From an uncultured Capnocytophaga sp. (GTDB taxonomy: Bacteria > Bacteroidota > Bacteroidia > Flavobacteriales > Flavobacteriaceae): a stretch of DNA of 7,541 bases. Below the pieces are notes generated by a model, which was given only the letters and a program-made list of their open reading frames with translations, did not search any database and had not been told where the DNA came from. The stretch covers positions 1 to 7,541 of the forward strand of contig CAJPPS010000071.1 in the NCBI GenBank assembly GCA_905372595.1, read 5' to 3'. The first letter of the stretch is position 1. Each line of letters begins with the position of its first letter. Positions 6,234-7,541 of the stretch are shown in pieces. A program made the position numbers and the translations under genes.

Positions 6234-7266
6234 GTTGTGTAATAAAGTAAATAATAAGACCTACTAAGCCTCCTACTAAGGTGCCATTGACACGGATAAA
6301 CTGAAGATCTTTTCCTACCTCCAGCTCTAACTTTTCACTGAGTGCCTTGCCTTCCCAATTGCTTACTGTAGTGGTGATAAGGTTGCCTACTTCACTTTTG
6401 TTCCTTAGGACGAACTGATAGGCTGTTTTTTGCACCCAACTGTCTATCTGTGCTTGTAGAGTGGTATTTTTTTGTAGCTCATCCCTCAGGTGAGCAATAC
6501 CTTTTTGCAAGAAAGAAGCCAATTGCTCCTGCCAATAAGGCGTATCAAGTTTTTGGGCAAAATGGTAAAGCTCCTGAGTAATCTCTGTCCGGATAGGATG
6601 AGAAGGCTCCTTTGCTATTTTTAGTACATACTGATAGAGTCCCTCAGTTACTTTTTCAGCTATAGATTCTCGTATAAAAGTGGGAACAAGCATAGGAAAC
6701 TGATTGTCTATTTCTCGTTCTAAAGTATCCCGATGTGTATCAAGATAAGTAGCCACCTTTTGAAGAGTATCTGAAAATAAGCTCTCGTGCTTGTGTTCCT
6801 TGAGAAATCCTATCAGAAATGTACTTACTTTGGTGTGTAAAGGGTAGTTCTGAAGAAAATTTGTTAGTTGAATAAGCGTATTTTCTTTATAAAACCATTC
6901 CAAAAGAACAGAAGAAGGCTTAATTTTGGTAATATAAGGTCGTACTTGTTGAGATTTTAGAAAATTTTCCACTACAAATGACCCTAAATTCTCTCCTATA
7001 TCATTCTTTTTCGCCTCAATGAGGTTGGTATGCGGGATATTCAGCCCCATAGGTCGGCGAAAGAGTGCTACCACGGCAAACCAGTCCGCTAGTGCTCCCA
7101 CCATAGCCGCCTCCGAAAAAGCCTTCAGATAGCCCACCCAACTCCACTGAGGTACTTTACGCTGGCAAATAACCGCTGTTATATAGAGGGCTAAGATTAG
7201 TAGTAAAAGTCCTAAGGCTAGGTTCTTATACTGCTGGAGCTTTTTTTGTTTAGTATCTTGACGCAT
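6226..7266 (-). CDS. DUF445 family membrane protein, short form
   Basis: This is a 346-residue protein of the DUF445 family, whose function is not established. One membrane helix sits near the N-terminus (about 15-34). The family hallmark follows at 48-84: KAFSEAAMVGALADWFAV, ALFRRP, then IPHTNLI. Next come IGENLGSFVVENFL (90-103) and a long, mostly helical soluble region. The C-terminus, GKDLQFIRVNGTLVGGLVG (318-336) with a second hydrophobic helix (about 328-345), is also typical, so the reading frame is complete at both ends. From memory, many DUF445 proteins are about 400 residues or longer. This one seems to lack part of the middle helical region (around 140-165) without any frameshift. 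The ATG follows the upstream stop by 21 bases. It probably belongs to the unit of the partial gene at 7288-7541, and no strong promoter lies between them. Confidence 0.88.
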   Translation of the reverse strand: MRQDTKQKKLQQYKNLALGLLLLILALYITAVICQRKVPQWSWVGYLKAFSEAAMVGALADWFAVVALFRRPMGLNIPHTNLIEAKKNDIGENLGSFVVENFLKSQQVRPYITKIKPSSVLLEWFYKENTLIQLTNFLQNYPLHTKVSTFLIGFLKEHKHESLFSDTLQKVATYLDTHRDTLEREIDNQFPMLVPTFIRESIAEKVTEGLYQYVLKIAKEPSHPIRTEITQELYHFAQKLDTPYWQEQLASFLQKGIAHLRDELQKNTTLQAQIDSWVQKTAYQFVLRNKSEVGNLITTTVSNWEGKALSEKLELEVGKDLQFIRVNGTLVGGLVGLIIYFITQLF

Positions 7267-7287
7267 TGATTAGGATATACTTATATT

Positions 7288-7541
7288 TTATTCATCATAG
7301 GAAGGCTCTGGATAGTCCAAGTAAGTAGCCTTATACCCTTGTTCTTCTTTGGTCAAAAGTATTTTATAATTAGTATAGCCTTCTTGGAAATTTCTATGCA
7401 TTTTAAGCACGATTCCATCTGAAGTTAGTTCTGCATTAAGTACTTTCTCTCCGCAACCCTCGTCATTACAAAATTCTAAAAAATCTACTTTTCCCCTTGA
7501 AGAATGAACATCATTAAATACCTGATGAGCGATTTCATTTT
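7288..7541 (-). CDS. Unrecognised protein, C-terminal 83 residues only
   Basis: An open frame enters from the right edge and ends at TAA (7290-7288), giving 83 residues that begin NEIAHQVFNDVHSSRGKVDF. The start and most of the gene lie outside the window. I see no membrane segment or known motif. The fragment holds two cysteines spaced C-x4-C (FCNDEGCGEK), a region of likely beta strands (AELTSDGIVLKMHRNF), and an acidic, proline-containing tail (LDYPEPSYDE). The codon usage resembles that of the neighbouring genes, and the stop is 21 bases before DUF445 on the same strand, which supports a real co-transcribed gene. No function can be given. Confidence 0.68.
   Translation of the reverse strand, partial: NEIAHQVFNDVHSSRGKVDFLEFCNDEGCGEKVLNAELTSDGIVLKMHRNFQEGYTNYKILLTKEEQGYKATYLDYPEPSYDE

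Overview
The window looks like chromosomal core DNA from a member of the Bacteroidota, most likely a flavobacterium (Capnocytophaga-like; the genus is a guess from general protein character). The DNA is AT-rich. A flavobacterial parA-parB-DUF5683 cluster is present, and candidate promoters fit the Bacteroidota TAnnTTTG -7 element. Signal peptides are of the type ending in LLAQ or in an early Cys, and most genes lack an obvious Shine-Dalgarno sequence. All nine supported genes, two of them cut by the window edges, lie on the minus strand, so transcription runs from high to low coordinates.

In transcription order: 7541-7288 is the C-terminal end of an unrecognised protein. It is followed 21 bases later by a DUF445 membrane protein (7266-6226). 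A short gap with a good promoter candidate leads into tgt (6182-5052, queuosine tRNA-guanine transglycosylase). Then come an LptF/LptG-type permease (5033-3954), an uncharacterised putative lipoprotein with a carboxypeptidase-regulatory-like domain (3950-3198), and a FabG-type reductase (3169-2417). The gaps of 18, 3 and 28 bases suggest one tgt-permease-lipoprotein-fabG transcript. A strong hairpin at 2368-2401 closes this unit.

The second unit starts with promoter-like elements at about 2303-2342. It holds parA (2277-1507), parB (1500-580) and a DUF5683 membrane protein that overlaps the parB end and runs off the left edge. ParA and ParB together would place and segregate the chromosome origin, although no parS site was seen here. 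The functional themes are tRNA modification, outer-envelope biogenesis, fatty-acid synthesis and chromosome segregation: housekeeping genes rather than an accessory island.

I found no mobile element, CRISPR array, RNA gene, frameshift or recognisable new defence or biosynthetic system. The points worth a second look are a Tgt that lacks the usual zinc-binding cysteines, a shortened DUF445 protein, the uncharacterised lipoprotein beside the LPS-export-type permease, and a hairpin whose stem is continuous only in the minus-strand RNA.
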